60,700 nucleotides of DNA from an uncultured Formosa sp. (lineage in GTDB: Bacteria; Bacteroidota; Bacteroidia; Flavobacteriales; Flavobacteriaceae): positions 1-60,700 of the forward strand of contig CAJXDP010000005.1 of the NCBI GenBank assembly GCA_913052445.1, written 5' to 3'. Of the stretch, positions 6,614-18,243 are shown piece after piece. Numbering within the stretch: position 1 is the first letter of the stretch; each line of letters starts with the position of its first letter. Both the position numbers and the translations under genes were made by a program. Below the pieces are notes generated by a model. The model made no database searches. It saw nothing but the letters and a program-made list of their open reading frames with translations, and was not told the origin of the DNA.

Positions 6614-8527
6614 TTAATCTACATTGTCGTGTAAATAAGAGTTGTTAGAGCGTAATTGAACCTCATCATTATCGTCAAGACCAATAGTAGTTCTAGACGC
6701 TTGTGTTTCTGAAGAATGCTCAACGTCATTGAGGCTAATTCCTTGACGCTTATAGGCTGGCTCTTTTTCAATTTCTTCTATTTTAGATGTATTAAACTTA
6801 TAATTGAAAGCTTTCATTTTTTGCCTTCTTTCGTCTGCTCTATCTCGAAGAGTTTTAGAAATTGGAATATTGAATGGATCTTGTTTTTCCTCAGGCTCAG
6901 AGGTGACTACCCGTTCTTTAACTGTAACCTTCGTAAATACCATTTCTTCTTCAACATCTACTGGTGCTTCCTGCTTATCTCCATCATACTTATTTTCTGT
7001 TTGTTCTAATACAATAAAATCATCCAAAGCATAGTGTATTTCTCCTGATTCATTGGATTCAGTGACAGGAATGAGTTCAATGTAGTCATTAACTTCAATA
7101 TCATTGACGTTATCCTCGAGAGTGAATACCTCAACTTCTTCAGATTCTGTCAACGATGTTTTATTTGATATTGGTAGATCAAATGTTAGCATAGTTTGAT
7201 CTTCTTGCTCAGGTTCAAGTTCAATATCTTCCACTTGTATTGCAGATACCTCATTAATTATAAAATCATTCTCATCAATATCAAAGTCTACTGTTTCATA
7301 AATGACATCAATATTTTTAATAAGCTCTGAAGTGGGGATTAAATTATTTTCGGTAAAAGCATCTTCTTCTGTTTCTGTATTTTCCTCCTCCAGCTTGTAT
7401 ACGATTGTCTCTTCTTCATTCGGCGCTATATGAGCTGTTGCTGATTTAGGGGGGGCAGACGACATCAAATCGTGTTCCATTATTTGCTCATCTTCAAGCG
7501 CATGTATTACCTTTTTTACTTCGGTATTTGTGATTTCGTTTTGTTGATCCACATCAAAACCCGTAGCAATAATTGTAACTGAAATAGCTTCTACTAAGCT
7601 ATCATCTTCTCCTACTCCCATGATGATATTAGCTCCGTAACCAGCCTCTGCTTGAATGTGATCATTTATTTCTCCTATTTCGTCAATCGTAATTTCTTTA
7701 GAACCAGAAACTATCAGCAGTAATACATTTTTGGCTCCAGTAATTTTATTATCGTTAAGTAATGGAGAATCTAAAGCATTTGTAATGGCTTGTTGTGCTC
7801 TATTTTGTCCAGAAGATGTTGAGGATCCCATGATCGCAGTTCCACTGTTACTCAATACAGTTTTAGCATCTCGCAAGTCAATGTTTTGCATATAGTGATG
7901 CGTAATTACTTCTGCAATTCCACGTGCAGCGGTAGAAAGAACTTCATCAGCTTTAGAAAAACCAGCCTTAAATCCTAAGTTTCCATAAACATCTCTAAGC
8001 TTATTATTATTAATGATCACTAAAGAATCAACTGTTTTACGGAACTTCTCAATACCTTGGTGAGCTTGTAAATTTCTAATTTTTCCTTCGAACTCAAAGG
8101 GCATTGTGACAATCCCGACCGTAAGAATCTCCATTTCCTTAGCCATTTTTGCTATTATCGGCGCAGCACCAGTACCTGTTCCACCCCCCATGCCAGCAGT
8201 TATAAATACCATTTTGGTATTAGAAGTTAACATGGCTCGGATATCTTCTAGACTTTCGACTGCGGATTGCTCACCAATTTCAGGATTTGCTCCGGCTCCA
8301 AGGCCCTCAGTTAGATTGACTCCAAGTTGTATTTTGTTAGGAACTCCACTATTATTTAAGGCCTGCGAATCGGTGTTACATATTACAAAATCGACTCCCT
8401 TGATTCCCTGCTTAAACATGTGGTTAATAGCATTACTTCCTCCCCCACCAACGCCAATAACTTTGATGACGTTAGATTGGTTCTTTGGCAAGTCAAATGT
8501 AATTCCAAAATCATTACTGCTGCTCAT
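6614..8527 (-). CDS. ftsZ: Cell division protein FtsZ with long acidic C-terminal extension
   Basis: FtsZ is the tubulin-like GTPase that polymerises into the division ring. The GTP loop GGGTGTG is at residues 114-120 and the catalytic T7 loop NIDLRD at 215-220, so GTPase function should be normal. The globular core ends near residue 330. The total of 637 residues is far longer than the 380-400 of E. coli or Bacillus. The extra 300 residues are strongly acidic, rich in Glu, Asp, Thr and Val with little secondary structure, then a basic stretch (TLRDRADERRQKMKAFNYKF). The final residues SNNSYLHDNVD may be the partner-binding tail. Long tails are known in Flavobacteriia. It follows ftsA by 26 bp. 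Confidence 0.97.
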   Translation of the reverse strand: MSSSNDFGITFDLPKNQSNVIKVIGVGGGGSNAINHMFKQGIKGVDFVICNTDSQALNNSGVPNKIQLGVNLTEGLGAGANPEIGEQSAVESLEDIRAMLTSNTKMVFITAGMGGGTGTGAAPIIAKMAKEMEILTVGIVTMPFEFEGKIRNLQAHQGIEKFRKTVDSLVIINNNKLRDVYGNLGFKAGFSKADEVLSTAARGIAEVITHHYMQNIDLRDAKTVLSNSGTAIMGSSTSSGQNRAQQAITNALDSPLLNDNKITGAKNVLLLIVSGSKEITIDEIGEINDHIQAEAGYGANIIMGVGEDDSLVEAISVTIIATGFDVDQQNEITNTEVKKVIHALEDEQIMEHDLMSSAPPKSATAHIAPNEEETIVYKLEEENTETEEDAFTENNLIPTSELIKNIDVIYETVDFDIDENDFIINEVSAIQVEDIELEPEQEDQTMLTFDLPISNKTSLTESEEVEVFTLEDNVNDIEVNDYIELIPVTESNESGEIHYALDDFIVLEQTENKYDGDKQEAPVDVEEEMVFTKVTVKERVVTSEPEEKQDPFNIPISKTLRDRADERRQKMKAFNYKFNTSKIEEIEKEPAYKRQGISLNDVEHSSETQASRTTIGLDDNDEVQLRSNNSYLHDNVD

Positions 8528-8553
8528 ATACTTAATTTTACTGGTTATTATTT

Positions 8554-9864
8554 TTATTCTGCGTTATCCAAAAAGTGTTTAACTCTTTCTGTTAGTTTAT
8601 CTAAAAACCCTCTATCTTTATTTCTATTAGAATCCGGAGTTTGAGTAATCTCTTCTTCCGCTTCACTATCGTTATTTTCAGGCATTTCTTTCATTGTCTT
8701 TTCTTGTCTAATCAAGCTGTCCATAACCAATCCTACTGCAGTAGAATACATAGGACTTGTAATATCGCTATCACTATCGCCTGCTAAGTGCTCATTTGGA
8801 TACCCAACTCTAGTGTCCATTCCAGTGATATATTCCACCAACTGCTTTAAATGCTTTAACTGACTCCCACCACCTGTTAATACGATACCGGCAATCAATT
8901 TTTTCTTTTGCTCTTCGTGTCCATAATTTTTAATTTCAACATATACCTGTTCAATGATTTCAACAACTCTTGCGTGAATTATTTTAGATAGATTTTTGAG
9001 TGTGATCTCTTTAGGGTCACGACCTCTTAATCCTGGGATCGAAACAATCTCATTATCTTTATTTTCTCCAGGCCAGGCGGATCCAAATTTTATTTTCAAT
9101 AATTCTGCTTGCTTTTCTATAATCGAGCATCCTTCTTTAATATCTTCTGTAATCACATTTCCTCCAAATGGGATGACAGCTGTATGCCTTATAATTCCGT
9201 CTTTAAAAACAGCTAAATCAGTAGTTCCACCTCCAATATCTATTAGTGCAACTCCAGCTTCTTTCTCTTCCTGACTAAGTACAGCATTTGCAGAAGCCAA
9301 AGGCTCAAGAGTAATGCCCTCTAAATTTAAGCCTGCTGTTTGCACACATCTACCAATATTTCTGATTGAAGATACCTGACCAACAACCACGTGGAAATTG
9401 GCTTCAAGACGCTCACCATACATACCAATAGGCTCATTAATTTCAGCCTGTCCATCAACTTTGTAATCTTGAGGTAAAACATGAATAATTTCTTCACCTG
9501 GCAACATAACAAGCTTATGAACCTGATTAATGAGGCGGTCAATATCTTGTTCATTAATTACTAATTCAGAGTTTTCCCTGGTGATATAGTCACTGTGCTG
9601 AATGCTACGAATGTGCTGTCCAGCAATACCTACGGTAACATCCCCAATCTTTAAGCCTGAGTTAGCCTCCGAGTCATAAACAGCTTGCTGAATAGACTGA
9701 ATCGTTTGTGTGATATTATTTACAACACCTCTGTGCACTCCGAGGCTTTTAGACTTTCCAATACCAAGTATTTCTAGTTTATCATACTCGTTTTTACGTC
9801 CTATCATAGCCACAATTTTTGTGGTACCAATATCTAATCCTACTGAAATATTCTGAGCTTCCAT
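8554..9864 (-). CDS. ftsA: Cell division protein FtsA
   Basis: FtsA is an actin-like ATPase that ties FtsZ filaments to the inner membrane. Phosphate loop 1 is in SVGLDIGTTKIVAMIG near residues 7-22; phosphate loop 2 is ALIDIGGGTTDLAVF in the middle. The 1C domain lies between. The C-terminus RGFLDKLTERVKHFLDNAE is an amphipathic helix suited as a membrane-targeting sequence. The start at 9864 (MEAQNISVG) is preferred over an in-frame start 12 codons upstream, which would overlap ftsQ and does not match the family. The product is 436 residues. The gap to ftsQ is 4 bp. Confidence 0.95.
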   Translation of the reverse strand: MEAQNISVGLDIGTTKIVAMIGRKNEYDKLEILGIGKSKSLGVHRGVVNNITQTIQSIQQAVYDSEANSGLKIGDVTVGIAGQHIRSIQHSDYITRENSELVINEQDIDRLINQVHKLVMLPGEEIIHVLPQDYKVDGQAEINEPIGMYGERLEANFHVVVGQVSSIRNIGRCVQTAGLNLEGITLEPLASANAVLSQEEKEAGVALIDIGGGTTDLAVFKDGIIRHTAVIPFGGNVITEDIKEGCSIIEKQAELLKIKFGSAWPGENKDNEIVSIPGLRGRDPKEITLKNLSKIIHARVVEIIEQVYVEIKNYGHEEQKKKLIAGIVLTGGGSQLKHLKQLVEYITGMDTRVGYPNEHLAGDSDSDITSPMYSTAVGLVMDSLIRQEKTMKEMPENNDSEAEEEITQTPDSNRNKDRGFLDKLTERVKHFLDNAE

Positions 9865-9868
9865 ACAA

Positions 9869-10588
9869 TTATTTTTTTGTGCAAACAACCTGATTGTCAA
9901 ATTGCAAATTCACGCTTTTATAAACATCTAACATCTTATCTTTTTTGGCTTTTTGATAAAATGCTTTAAAATTTTTTAATTTAATATCTAAGTTGTCTAA
10001 GGTTCCTACTAATACCTCAAAATCTAACAACCTTAACTTTAGACTTATTTCTTTATTTTCATTATAATGAATTTCAGTTACATACGTTTTTAAAAACGAA
10101 TCATTATAAATAGTCAACACTAGCTTATGGACCGATTGTAAATCATCTTTATCAACTATTCCATACATCAATGGAACTCGAGCACTATGCTGAGAAGACA
10201 AAGGCATTCTAAAACCATCTTCGTCCATATAAAATACCTCGTCAGAAACAACCCTAGCAATGGGACGTTTTTGCTCAACTTTAGCTCTAACTTCTCCACT
10301 TACAGTAAGATACACTTGAGCCGACTTTATCATATCATTTGACTCAAGCAAAAACTCCATCTCTTTCAAAGCTATATCATCTTTTGGTAAAAAATATAGT
10401 TTTTCTTGACTTTGTATTAACAATTTGTTAACCATTTTAGAGGTAATAAAAACGTTATCTTCTCCCGTAAAATATACATTTACACTCGACACTGGACGAC
10501 TATTGTTTTTGAAAGATGAAAAGGCATACAAAAACATTACTAAACCTAGCAAAAAAACACCTTTAATAACATTCCAATTAATACGCAT
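9869..10588 (-). CDS. ftsQ: Cell division protein FtsQ
   Basis: This 239-residue bitopic protein has one N-terminal membrane segment (about residues 8-26) and a periplasmic part. Residues 35-110 fit a POTRA domain, followed by a beta domain containing EVFYMDEDGFRMPL, a pattern seen in flavobacterial FtsQ/DivIB. FtsQ links early and late divisome proteins. Sequence conservation is weak in this family, so its place between murC and ftsA is important support. Its start overlaps the murC end by 11 bp. Confidence 0.88.
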   Translation of the reverse strand: MRINWNVIKGVFLLGLVMFLYAFSSFKNNSRPVSSVNVYFTGEDNVFITSKMVNKLLIQSQEKLYFLPKDDIALKEMEFLLESNDMIKSAQVYLTVSGEVRAKVEQKRPIARVVSDEVFYMDEDGFRMPLSSQHSARVPLMYGIVDKDDLQSVHKLVLTIYNDSFLKTYVTEIHYNENKEISLKLRLLDFEVLVGTLDNLDIKLKNFKAFYQKAKKDKMLDVYKSVNLQFDNQVVCTKK

Positions 10589-11930
10589 AGCTTAATTTAT
10601 CTTTTAATTCAGACACTTCAACTCCAATATCTCCAGCTCCAATTGTTATAAACACGGGGTACCCTAAATCTTTTATTTCATCAACTATCTGAGATTTGGA
10701 TATTAGCTTTTTTATTGGACTTTTAATTTTTCCCAATAGCCAATCAGAATTAACTCCATGTATGGGCAACTCTCGCGCAGGATAAATCTCTAATAAAAAA
10801 GTGGCATCAAATTTAGATAAACTTGCTGCAAAGGCATCAGCAAAATCTCTAGTTCTCGAAAAAAGATGTGGCTGAAACACCACTGCTACTTTTTTGAAAG
10901 GATACATTTCTCTGACTGCCTGATGAACCGCATTAATTTCTGTTGGATGATGCGCATAGTCGTCAATAAATATAAATTCTTTTGATTTAATTTGATAGGT
11001 AAAACGTCTCTGAACTCCTTTATAAGATTCCAATGCTATCTTTAAGTCTGACTCTAAACACCCAAATTCAACAGCCATAGCTAGAGCAACCACTGCATTA
11101 GATAAATTATGAGCTCCCGGTAGACTAAAGCTTAGGCTTTCAATCAACCCAAGTGGGGTTAGAACATCAAAAACATAAACACCATTCACAATGTGAATAT
11201 TAGTAGCGCTATAGTCAGCCTCTTCGTTGACCGCAAATGTAATACCATCGAATGGTAGTCCTTTTTTTATAAATAATTTTCCTGAAGGTTTAATTTTTTC
11301 AGCGAATTGCTCAAATGACTTCACCAAGTCATCTTCTGAACCATAAACATCCAAGTGATCGGCATCCATTGAGGTTATGCAAGCAAAATCTGGGCTTAAT
11401 GTTAAAAATGAACGATCAAACTCATCCGCCTCAACTACAGAAACTTCCATTCCACGTTGAATAAAGTTTGATTGATAGTTTTCTGAAATACCACCAACAA
11501 ATGCAGTAACTTTTTCATTACACTGATACAATAAATGTGCTAAAATACTGCTAGTGGTTGTTTTTCCGTGGGTACCAGCGACCGCCAAACAACGAGTATT
11601 TTTAGTTATGATTCCCAGGACCTCGGAACGTTTTAAAACTTGAAAATCATTAGATTTGAAAAAACTTAAAAGAAGATTAGTGTTCGAAACCGCAGGAGTA
11701 TACACTACCAAGGTTTTCAAAGGATCCATAAACAATCTATCAATATGAACAGGGTCAGAGTTAAACTGAACACAGATTCCCGACTTAATGAGTGATTCAG
11801 TCACTGGAGAAGCTGTTTTATCATATCCACCCACAGTTTTTCCTAAGGATGCAAAGTACCTAGCAAGCGCACTCATTCCAATACCGCCGATACCTATAAA
11901 ATAAATAGTATGGATAGATTTCAAATTCAT
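10578..11930 (-). CDS. murC: UDP-N-acetylmuramate--L-alanine ligase
   Basis: MurC adds L-alanine to UDP-MurNAc with ATP in the cytoplasm. The N-terminal nucleotide fold has [14 protein letters not shown] (10-23), the ATP loop GTHGKTTT is at 119-126, and [10 protein letters not shown] and [11 protein letters not shown] mark the central and C-terminal domains. The 450 residues match the family. The gene is translationally linked to murG (4-bp overlap at its start) and to ftsQ. Confidence 0.97.
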   Translation of the reverse strand: MNLKSIHTIYFIGIGGIGMSALARYFASLGKTVGGYDKTASPVTESLIKSGICVQFNSDPVHIDRLFMDPLKTLVVYTPAVSNTNLLLSFFKSNDFQVLKRSEVLGIITKNTRCLAVAGTHGKTTTSSILAHLLYQCNEKVTAFVGGISENYQSNFIQRGMEVSVVEADEFDRSFLTLSPDFACITSMDADHLDVYGSEDDLVKSFEQFAEKIKPSGKLFIKKGLPFDGITFAVNEEADYSATNIHIVNGVYVFDVLTPLGLIESLSFSLPGAHNLSNAVVALAMAVEFGCLESDLKIALESYKGVQRRFTYQIKSKEFIFIDDYAHHPTEINAVHQAVREMYPFKKVAVVFQPHLFSRTRDFADAFAASLSKFDATFLLEIYPARELPIHGVNSDWLLGKIKSPIKKLISKSQIVDEIKDLGYPVFITIGAGDIGVEVSELKDKLSYAY

Positions 11931-13021
11931 TTAACTAGTAATTTTTCTATTTCGTCAACAATAGTTTCTGTCGCTTTAATTAAAGCGAGTTTTTTAATGT
12001 TTTCTGATAATAATTCTTGCTGTGGTTTTGAGTTTAAAACTATCGAAAACTCCAATTCAAATCTTGAATCTAGATCCTTTTCAGGAATCAATATTGCTGC
12101 CTTATTTTTTGTTATTGTTAGTGCATTTTTAGTTTGATGATCTTCAGAAACATTTGGAGACGGAATGAAAATCACGGGCTTTCCAACAACACAAAGCTCA
12201 GACACAGAACTGGCCCCAGATCGAGAAATCACAAAATCGGCAGAAGCATATGCTAAATCCATACGATTGATAAAAGCATGAACCTGTACAAGATCACTTG
12301 CGTTATGTTGAATATAATCGTCTGAATATAATTTCCCACACTGCCATACAATCTGGACTCCTAACTCATTGAAATATTTAAGCTTAGATTCAATAAGCTG
12401 ATTAATACGACGAGCACCTAGACTACCACCTAACACCAATAGTGTTTGCTTAGCTGAATCTAAATTGAAAAACGCAAGAGCTTCTACTCTTTTTTGTTCC
12501 AAATCCAAAAGATCTTGTCTAATTGGGTTACCACTTAGTATTAATTTATTTTTTGGAAAAAACCTTTCTAAACCATCATAAGCAACGCAAACTTTATTAA
12601 CCTTTTTGGATAATAATTTATTTGTAATTCCTGGATATGAGTTTTGCTCTTGAATAAGAGTTGGCACCCCTTTTATTGATGCTATATGTAAAACAGGACC
12701 ACTTGCAAAACCTCCAGTTCCGATAACAATATCGGGCTTAAATGCATTAATAATCTGAACTGATTTTAGTAAACTAAACAACAACTTAAATGGAAATAAT
12801 AAATTTCCAAACGAAACTGTTCTTTGAAAACCTGAGATCCATAAACCTAAAATACGATAACCCGCTTGCGGCACTTTTTGCATTTCCATTTTATCACTTG
12901 CACCAACAAATAGAAAATCGGTCATTGGAAATCGTAATTTCAATTCATTCGCAATTGCTATCGCAGGGTATATATGTCCCCCCGTTCCTCCACCTGATAA
13001 TATGATTTTATAAGATTTCAT
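11927..13021 (-). CDS. murG: UDP-GlcNAc transferase to lipid I (MurG)
   Basis: MurG transfers GlcNAc to lipid I, making lipid II, on the inner face of the inner membrane. The N-terminal [15 protein letters not shown] motif (10-24) and the C-terminal donor-binding [20 protein letters not shown] are intact. The length of 364 is standard. The gene shares one base with the ftsW stop and overlaps murC by 4 bp, so it is tightly coupled in the dcw operon. Confidence 0.97.
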   Translation of the reverse strand: MKSYKIILSGGGTGGHIYPAIAIANELKLRFPMTDFLFVGASDKMEMQKVPQAGYRILGLWISGFQRTVSFGNLLFPFKLLFSLLKSVQIINAFKPDIVIGTGGFASGPVLHIASIKGVPTLIQEQNSYPGITNKLLSKKVNKVCVAYDGLERFFPKNKLILSGNPIRQDLLDLEQKRVEALAFFNLDSAKQTLLVLGGSLGARRINQLIESKLKYFNELGVQIVWQCGKLYSDDYIQHNASDLVQVHAFINRMDLAYASADFVISRSGASSVSELCVVGKPVIFIPSPNVSEDHQTKNALTITKNKAAILIPEKDLDSRFELEFSIVLNSKPQQELLSENIKKLALIKATETIVDEIEKLLVK

Positions 13022-14214
13022 TATAATGCTTCGCTTAGTATTTCTAAAGGATGCTGATCACCCTCTTGTATGTTATTATCTTCATCTCGTTTTGCGCTCA
13101 CACTTAATACAATACCCAATGCTAAACTGGTCACCCATATAGAAGTCCCCCCGCTACTTATAAGTGGTAATGTTTGTCCAGTTACAGGGAATAACTGTAC
13201 AGCGACACCCATATTAACTAAGGCTTGAAATATAACTGGAATTCCAACACCTATAGCCAATAGCTTTCCGAAAACAGAGTCTGACTTTTGGGCAACGATT
13301 ACAATCCTAAATAATAACCATAGATAAAGAATCAACAAGAATACACCCCCTATAAGCCCATACTCTTCAATAATAATTGCAAAAATAAAATCCGAAGAAG
13401 ACTGTGGTAAAAAGTTCTTCTGTATACTTTTTCCTGGCCCTAAACCCTGTAATCCTCCAGTAGCAATTGCTATTTTTGCTTTTTCAATTTGATAATCTTC
13501 CTGAGTGACTTCAGAATCTAAGAAACTTGAAACTCGACTGGTCCAGGTATCAACGCGGTTCGGCATTAAATCAGGAAATGCCTTTGCTGTTAAAACAAAT
13601 AAAGCAAGCACAACAACCCCAGATCCGATAATAATTACTAAAAACTTAAATGGATAACCTCCGATATAAGTTAGTAAAATTACCATAGAAAAAATCAGTA
13701 CTGCAGTTGAGAGATTAGCCGGAAGAATCAAGGATGTAACAATAAAAACAGGCAGCCACAAAGGAAAAATAGACTCTTTAAAAGAAATCATCTTGTCTTT
13801 AACTTTAGATAGATAACGAGCTACATATACCATTAAGACTAGAGCAGCTAGGGTAGACGGCTGAAATGTAAACCCAACAATAGGCACTCGAATCCAACGA
13901 CTAGCATTGGCACCTCCAACAGTTGCGCCTTGAAGCATGGTAATTATTAATAAGATTAATACAACTGGTATCATAACCATTGAAAGGCCTCTAAAATATC
14001 TGTATGGAATCTTATGAATGCCATATATAATCGAGAAACCTAGGAATAGATGCACAAAATGCTTGATAAAATAACTAAAGGTATTACTACCGGTTCCTAT
14101 ATAGGCCAAATTACTTGCAGCACTATACACAGGCAGGAATGAGAATATTGCCAATAATGCAGCAATAGCCCAGATAATTCGATCCCCTTTTATATTTTCA
14201 AATGCTCTTTTCAT
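13021..14214 (-). CDS. ftsW: Lipid II glycan polymerase FtsW (SEDS family)
   Basis: The 397-residue protein has about ten membrane segments and the SEDS patterns [20 protein letters not shown] and [20 protein letters not shown] followed by PLISSGGTS. FtsW polymerises glycan chains at the septum together with FtsI. The place between murD and murG inside the dcw cluster supports FtsW rather than RodA. It shares single bases with both neighbours' stop codons. Confidence 0.93.
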   Translation of the reverse strand: MKRAFENIKGDRIIWAIAALLAIFSFLPVYSAASNLAYIGTGSNTFSYFIKHFVHLFLGFSIIYGIHKIPYRYFRGLSMVMIPVVLILLIITMLQGATVGGANASRWIRVPIVGFTFQPSTLAALVLMVYVARYLSKVKDKMISFKESIFPLWLPVFIVTSLILPANLSTAVLIFSMVILLTYIGGYPFKFLVIIIGSGVVVLALFVLTAKAFPDLMPNRVDTWTSRVSSFLDSEVTQEDYQIEKAKIAIATGGLQGLGPGKSIQKNFLPQSSSDFIFAIIIEEYGLIGGVFLLILYLWLLFRIVIVAQKSDSVFGKLLAIGVGIPVIFQALVNMGVAVQLFPVTGQTLPLISSGGTSIWVTSLALGIVLSVSAKRDEDNNIQEGDQHPLEILSEAL

Positions 14215-15545
14215 TATAACTTCCTTACCGCAGATTTAAATTGATTACCCCTGTCTTCATAGCTCTCAAATAAGTCAAAGCTAGCACACGCAGGAGACAA
14301 TAATACGGACTCACCAGCAACAGCAACATTGTAAGCAATTTTAACAGCTTCACTCATGTACTGTGTTTCTATTATGACATCTACCATGTTCCCAAAGGCA
14401 TCAAACAAAGCCTCATTATCTTTACCCAAACATATAATTGCTTTTACTTTTTCATTTACAAACGGAAATAATGAGCTATAATCGTTTCCTTTATCAATCC
14501 CTCCAACAATCCAGACAGTAGGAACATTCATGCTTTCCAAAGCGTAGTACGTAGCGTTTACATTAGTTGCCTTAGAATCATTTACATATTTGACCTTGTT
14601 AATTGTTAAAACCTGCTCCAAACGGTGCTCAGCACCCTGAAATCCTTCAAGACTTTCTCTAATAGTGGCTTTTCTAATTTTCAACAGATGTGCAACCGTG
14701 GCTGCAGCCATCGCGTTTTTTACGTTGTGCTTTCCTTCTAAAGCTAAGTTTGTTGTTGGCATAATTATGTCTCTATTGTTAAATTCTATTATTATATTGT
14801 TTTCTTCTAAATACGTACCGTTTGCTACTATTTTAGACAGCGAAAAAGGCACTAATATTGATTGAATTGTGTGGGTATTTATATAAGAAGTAATGACCTT
14901 GTCATCTGAATCATATAGTAAATAGTCATCTGCAGTCTGATTCATAATAATCCTGAATTTGGATGCTATATAGTTTTCAAAGTTATAATTATAACGATCC
15001 AAGTGATCAGGGGTTATGTTGGTTATAACAGCTATATGTGGCCTAAAATCTTTTATACCATCCAACTGAAAACTACTTAATTCCAGAACATAATTGGCCG
15101 TGTTAGTAAGGACTTGTTCTGCAAAGCTTTCACCAATATTTCCACCCATTGCCACATCCAAACCAGCCTGTCTTAAAATATGATAAACCATCATAGTCGT
15201 GGTGGTTTTCCCATTACTTCCCGTAATACCAATGATATTAGCAGTGGTATATAATGCTGCAAATTCAATTTCTGATACCACAGGGATGGCCAAACTCTGT
15301 AACTTCTGAATAATAGATATTTGATCTGGAATACCAGGACTTTTGACAACTATATCTGCACTTAAAATCTCAGATTCTGTATGACCACTATCTTCCCATT
15401 CAATCTCATTATGTATAAGAACGTATTTATATTTGTCTGCAATCTTTCCAGAATCAGAAAGAAATACGTTGTACGCTTTTACTTTGCCTAACAAAGCAGC
15501 ACCAACACCACTTTCACCACCGCCTAGAATTACTAATCGTTTCAT
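14214..15545 (-). CDS. murD: UDP-MurNAc-L-alanine--D-glutamate ligase
   Basis: MurD adds D-glutamate to the muropeptide precursor. The ATP loop GSNGKTTT is at residues 109-116; NITPDHLDRY and VNDSKATNVNAT are typical Mur ligase and MurD patterns, and the end has SPACASFDLFESYEDRGNQF, characteristic for MurD. The 443 residues are normal. The start directly abuts the mraY stop. Confidence 0.97.
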   Translation of the reverse strand: MKRLVILGGGESGVGAALLGKVKAYNVFLSDSGKIADKYKYVLIHNEIEWEDSGHTESEILSADIVVKSPGIPDQISIIQKLQSLAIPVVSEIEFAALYTTANIIGITGSNGKTTTTMMVYHILRQAGLDVAMGGNIGESFAEQVLTNTANYVLELSSFQLDGIKDFRPHIAVITNITPDHLDRYNYNFENYIASKFRIIMNQTADDYLLYDSDDKVITSYINTHTIQSILVPFSLSKIVANGTYLEENNIIIEFNNRDIIMPTTNLALEGKHNVKNAMAAATVAHLLKIRKATIRESLEGFQGAEHRLEQVLTINKVKYVNDSKATNVNATYYALESMNVPTVWIVGGIDKGNDYSSLFPFVNEKVKAIICLGKDNEALFDAFGNMVDVIIETQYMSEAVKIAYNVAVAGESVLLSPACASFDLFESYEDRGNQFKSAVRKL

Positions 15546-16778
15546 TTAGCGAATTTTCAAAGTAACTATCGTGAGTATTGCCAAAAGGATTCCCACAATC
15601 CAAAATCGAGTAACAATTTTACTTTCATGGTAGCCTGATTTTTGATAATGATGATGCAGAGGTGACATCTTAAAAATACGACGACCAGCACCATACTTCT
15701 TTTTCGTATACTTAAAATATCCAACTTGCAGTACCACAGATAAATTTTCTGCTAAGAAAATTCCACATAGAACTGGAATTAGCCATTCCTTACGAACTGC
15801 AATAGCAATCACAGCTATAATCCCTCCAATAGTTAAACTACCCGTATCGCCCATAAAAACCTGAGCGGGATAGGCATTGTACCACAGAAAACCTATTAAA
15901 GCTCCTACAAATGAAGCTATATAGATTGAAATTTCCTCTACTCTAGGTATATACATTATATTTAAATAGTCAGAAAAAATAATATTTCCAGAAACCCAGG
16001 CAAAAATTCCTAGAGTTAATGCTATGATTGCAGAAGAACCTGCAGCAAGTCCGTCGATACCATCTGTTAAATTAGCACCATTTGACACCGCAGCTATGAT
16101 AAATATGACTGCAAACACAAATACAATCCAGGCATACTTTTCCAAGCCTGGGTGAATCCAAGTGATGAGATCGGCGTAGTCAAACTCATTTGATTTAACA
16201 AAAGGAATCGTTGTCTTAGTCGATTTTGTTTCTGAGTAAAACTGAACTAAAGGTGCCTCGTTTGATAGAGATTCAACCTGCAAATGAGCAGGAATTTTTT
16301 CCTTTATAGTAACATCGCTATGAAAAAACAAAGTCATTCCAACAATAATACCTAATCCCAACTGTCCCAAGATTTTAAAACGGCCTTTCAATCCTTTCTT
16401 ATCATTTTTAAATTTTTTGATATAGTCATCAACAAAGCCTATAACACCCATCCACAGTGTTGTAATAAGCAATAAAATAATGTAAATATTATCTAGCTTA
16501 GCTAATAATAAAACAGGAATTATTGTAGCCAAAATAATAATCACACCACCCATAGTTGGAGTTCCTGCTTTTTCTTTTTGCCCTTCTAAGCCTAAATCTC
16601 TTATCGTCTCGCCAAGCTGTTGTTTTTGAAGAAAACCAATAATACGCTTTCCAAAGACAGTAGAAATTAATAGTGATAAAATAATAGCAACTGCCGCCCT
16701 AAACGTAAGAAACCCAAAGAGTGATGCTCCTGTAAACTGGTACGTTTCTTCTAAATACTTAAATAAATAATACAGCAT
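15546..16778 (-). CDS. mraY: Phospho-MurNAc-pentapeptide transferase MraY
   Basis: MraY moves phospho-MurNAc-pentapeptide to undecaprenyl phosphate, forming lipid I in the inner membrane. The catalytic aspartates DDY lie at 117-119, [12 protein letters not shown] at 236-247, and [12 protein letters not shown] and SPLHHHYQ follow. At 410 residues it is longer than E. coli MraY (360). Much of the difference is a polar insert at about 155-205, of the kind common in Bacteroidota. It lies between murE and murD with almost no gap. Confidence 0.97.
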   Translation of the reverse strand: MLYYLFKYLEETYQFTGASLFGFLTFRAAVAIILSLLISTVFGKRIIGFLQKQQLGETIRDLGLEGQKEKAGTPTMGGVIIILATIIPVLLLAKLDNIYIILLLITTLWMGVIGFVDDYIKKFKNDKKGLKGRFKILGQLGLGIIVGMTLFFHSDVTIKEKIPAHLQVESLSNEAPLVQFYSETKSTKTTIPFVKSNEFDYADLITWIHPGLEKYAWIVFVFAVIFIIAAVSNGANLTDGIDGLAAGSSAIIALTLGIFAWVSGNIIFSDYLNIMYIPRVEEISIYIASFVGALIGFLWYNAYPAQVFMGDTGSLTIGGIIAVIAIAVRKEWLIPVLCGIFLAENLSVVLQVGYFKYTKKKYGAGRRIFKMSPLHHHYQKSGYHESKIVTRFWIVGILLAILTIVTLKIR

Positions 16779-16779
16779 G

Positions 16780-18243
16780 TTATTTGTTTAGTTGTTTCAA
16801 AAATTCTTCTGTTATTTTATAGTCGTTAAACTCACTTTTTACCCCATTAACATCTTGATAAGTTTCGTGACCTTTTCCAGCTACAAGTATGATATCATTA
16901 GGCTCCGCTAATTGACAGGCCGTCTTAATCGCTTGCTTGCGATTGGTAATTGACATAGTTTTTTTGAAGTTATGAGCCTCTACACCAACTTCCATTTCAG
17001 AAATAATTTGATCTGGATTTTCTGACCTTGGATTATCGCTTGTAAAAATCACTTTGGTACTCAACTCAGAAGCAATATGTGCCATCTTTGGGCGCTTTTC
17101 CGTATCACGATCTCCTCCGCATCCTACTACAGTAATTACGGTCTCATTCTTAGTGCGAATTGAATTGATGGTTTCCAAAACATTTTTTAGAGCATCTGGT
17201 GTATGTGCGTAATCTATAATTGTTGTGATATTTGAGTCTGAAATAAAATGCTCAAACCGCCCTTTTACGTTCTCTAATGCACTCATATGACGCAAGGTTT
17301 CGGAAGATTTCAGTCCTAAAAGCCCGGCAACTCCATAAATGGCCGATAAGTTATAGGCATTAAAGCTACCTATTAGCTTGACCCAAAGCTCATTATCGTT
17401 TACTTTCAATAAAAGCCCTATAAACTTATTTTCTAAAATTTGAGCTCGAAAGTCTGCATAATTTTTTAGTGCATAAGTGTAATGTTTTGCCTTGGAGTTT
17501 TGAAGCATTATAGAGCCATTTTTATCATCTCCATTAACTAAAGCAAATGCCGTTGATGGAAGATTATCGAAAAAATATTTTTTAACATCTCTGTATTCTG
17601 AAAAAGTTTCATGATAATCCAAATGATCGTGAGAAAGATTGGTGAAAACGCCTCCAGCAAAGTTTAGCCCTTCTGTTCTACGCTGATGTATCCCATGAGA
17701 GCTCACTTCCATAAAACAGAAATCTACACCTTCAAAGCTCATTTTATTTAAATAGGCATTTATAACTAGTGAATCTGGAGTCGTATGAGTAGTTGGATAT
17801 TCTTTATTATCCACCATAATTTTTACAGTAGAAATAAGACCTACTTTATATCCAGCTTTTTTAAATAACTCGTACAAAAGTGTGGCAATGGTTGTTTTTC
17901 CATTTGTTCCAGTGATCCCAACGAGTTTTAAATTTTCTGAAGGATTTTCATAATAGTTAGAAGCCATTATTGCCAAGGCTTTACTCGAGTTCAAAACAAC
18001 AACATAAGTAACTGATTCAGCCAATTCGACTGGAAGCTCCTGACACACAACAACAGCTACTCCTTGACTGATTGCTTTAGAGATAAATTCGTGGCCATCA
18101 AAAATACTTCCTTTAATAGCAACAAAAACATCATCCTTACCCACATTTCGGGAATCATATTGTAGAGCTTCTACTGGGCGGTCAGTGTTTCCTATGACAG
18201 ACTCAATAGATACTTTGTATAATATGTTTTTTAAAAATTTCAA
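16780..18243 (-). CDS. murE: UDP-MurNAc-tripeptide synthetase (meso-diaminopimelate adding)
   Basis: MurE adds the third stem residue. The ATP loop GTNGKTT is at 112-118, and the C-terminal SDNPRSENP contains the DNPR motif that selects meso-diaminopimelate, so the cell wall should be of the Gram-negative DAP type. GKGHETYQ is the expected end motif. The 487 residues fit the family. The start overlaps the ftsI stop by 4 bp. Confidence 0.97.
   Translation of the reverse strand: MKFLKNILYKVSIESVIGNTDRPVEALQYDSRNVGKDDVFVAIKGSIFDGHEFISKAISQGVAVVVCQELPVELAESVTYVVVLNSSKALAIMASNYYENPSENLKLVGITGTNGKTTIATLLYELFKKAGYKVGLISTVKIMVDNKEYPTTHTTPDSLVINAYLNKMSFEGVDFCFMEVSSHGIHQRRTEGLNFAGGVFTNLSHDHLDYHETFSEYRDVKKYFFDNLPSTAFALVNGDDKNGSIMLQNSKAKHYTYALKNYADFRAQILENKFIGLLLKVNDNELWVKLIGSFNAYNLSAIYGVAGLLGLKSSETLRHMSALENVKGRFEHFISDSNITTIIDYAHTPDALKNVLETINSIRTKNETVITVVGCGGDRDTEKRPKMAHIASELSTKVIFTSDNPRSENPDQIISEMEVGVEAHNFKKTMSITNRKQAIKTACQLAEPNDIILVAGKGHETYQDVNGVKSEFNDYKITEEFLKQLNK

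Noticed and set aside
8106-8644. Long open frames opposite ftsZ
   Set aside because: They lie antisense to the conserved GTPase part of ftsZ and have compositions forced by it; no domain is seen.
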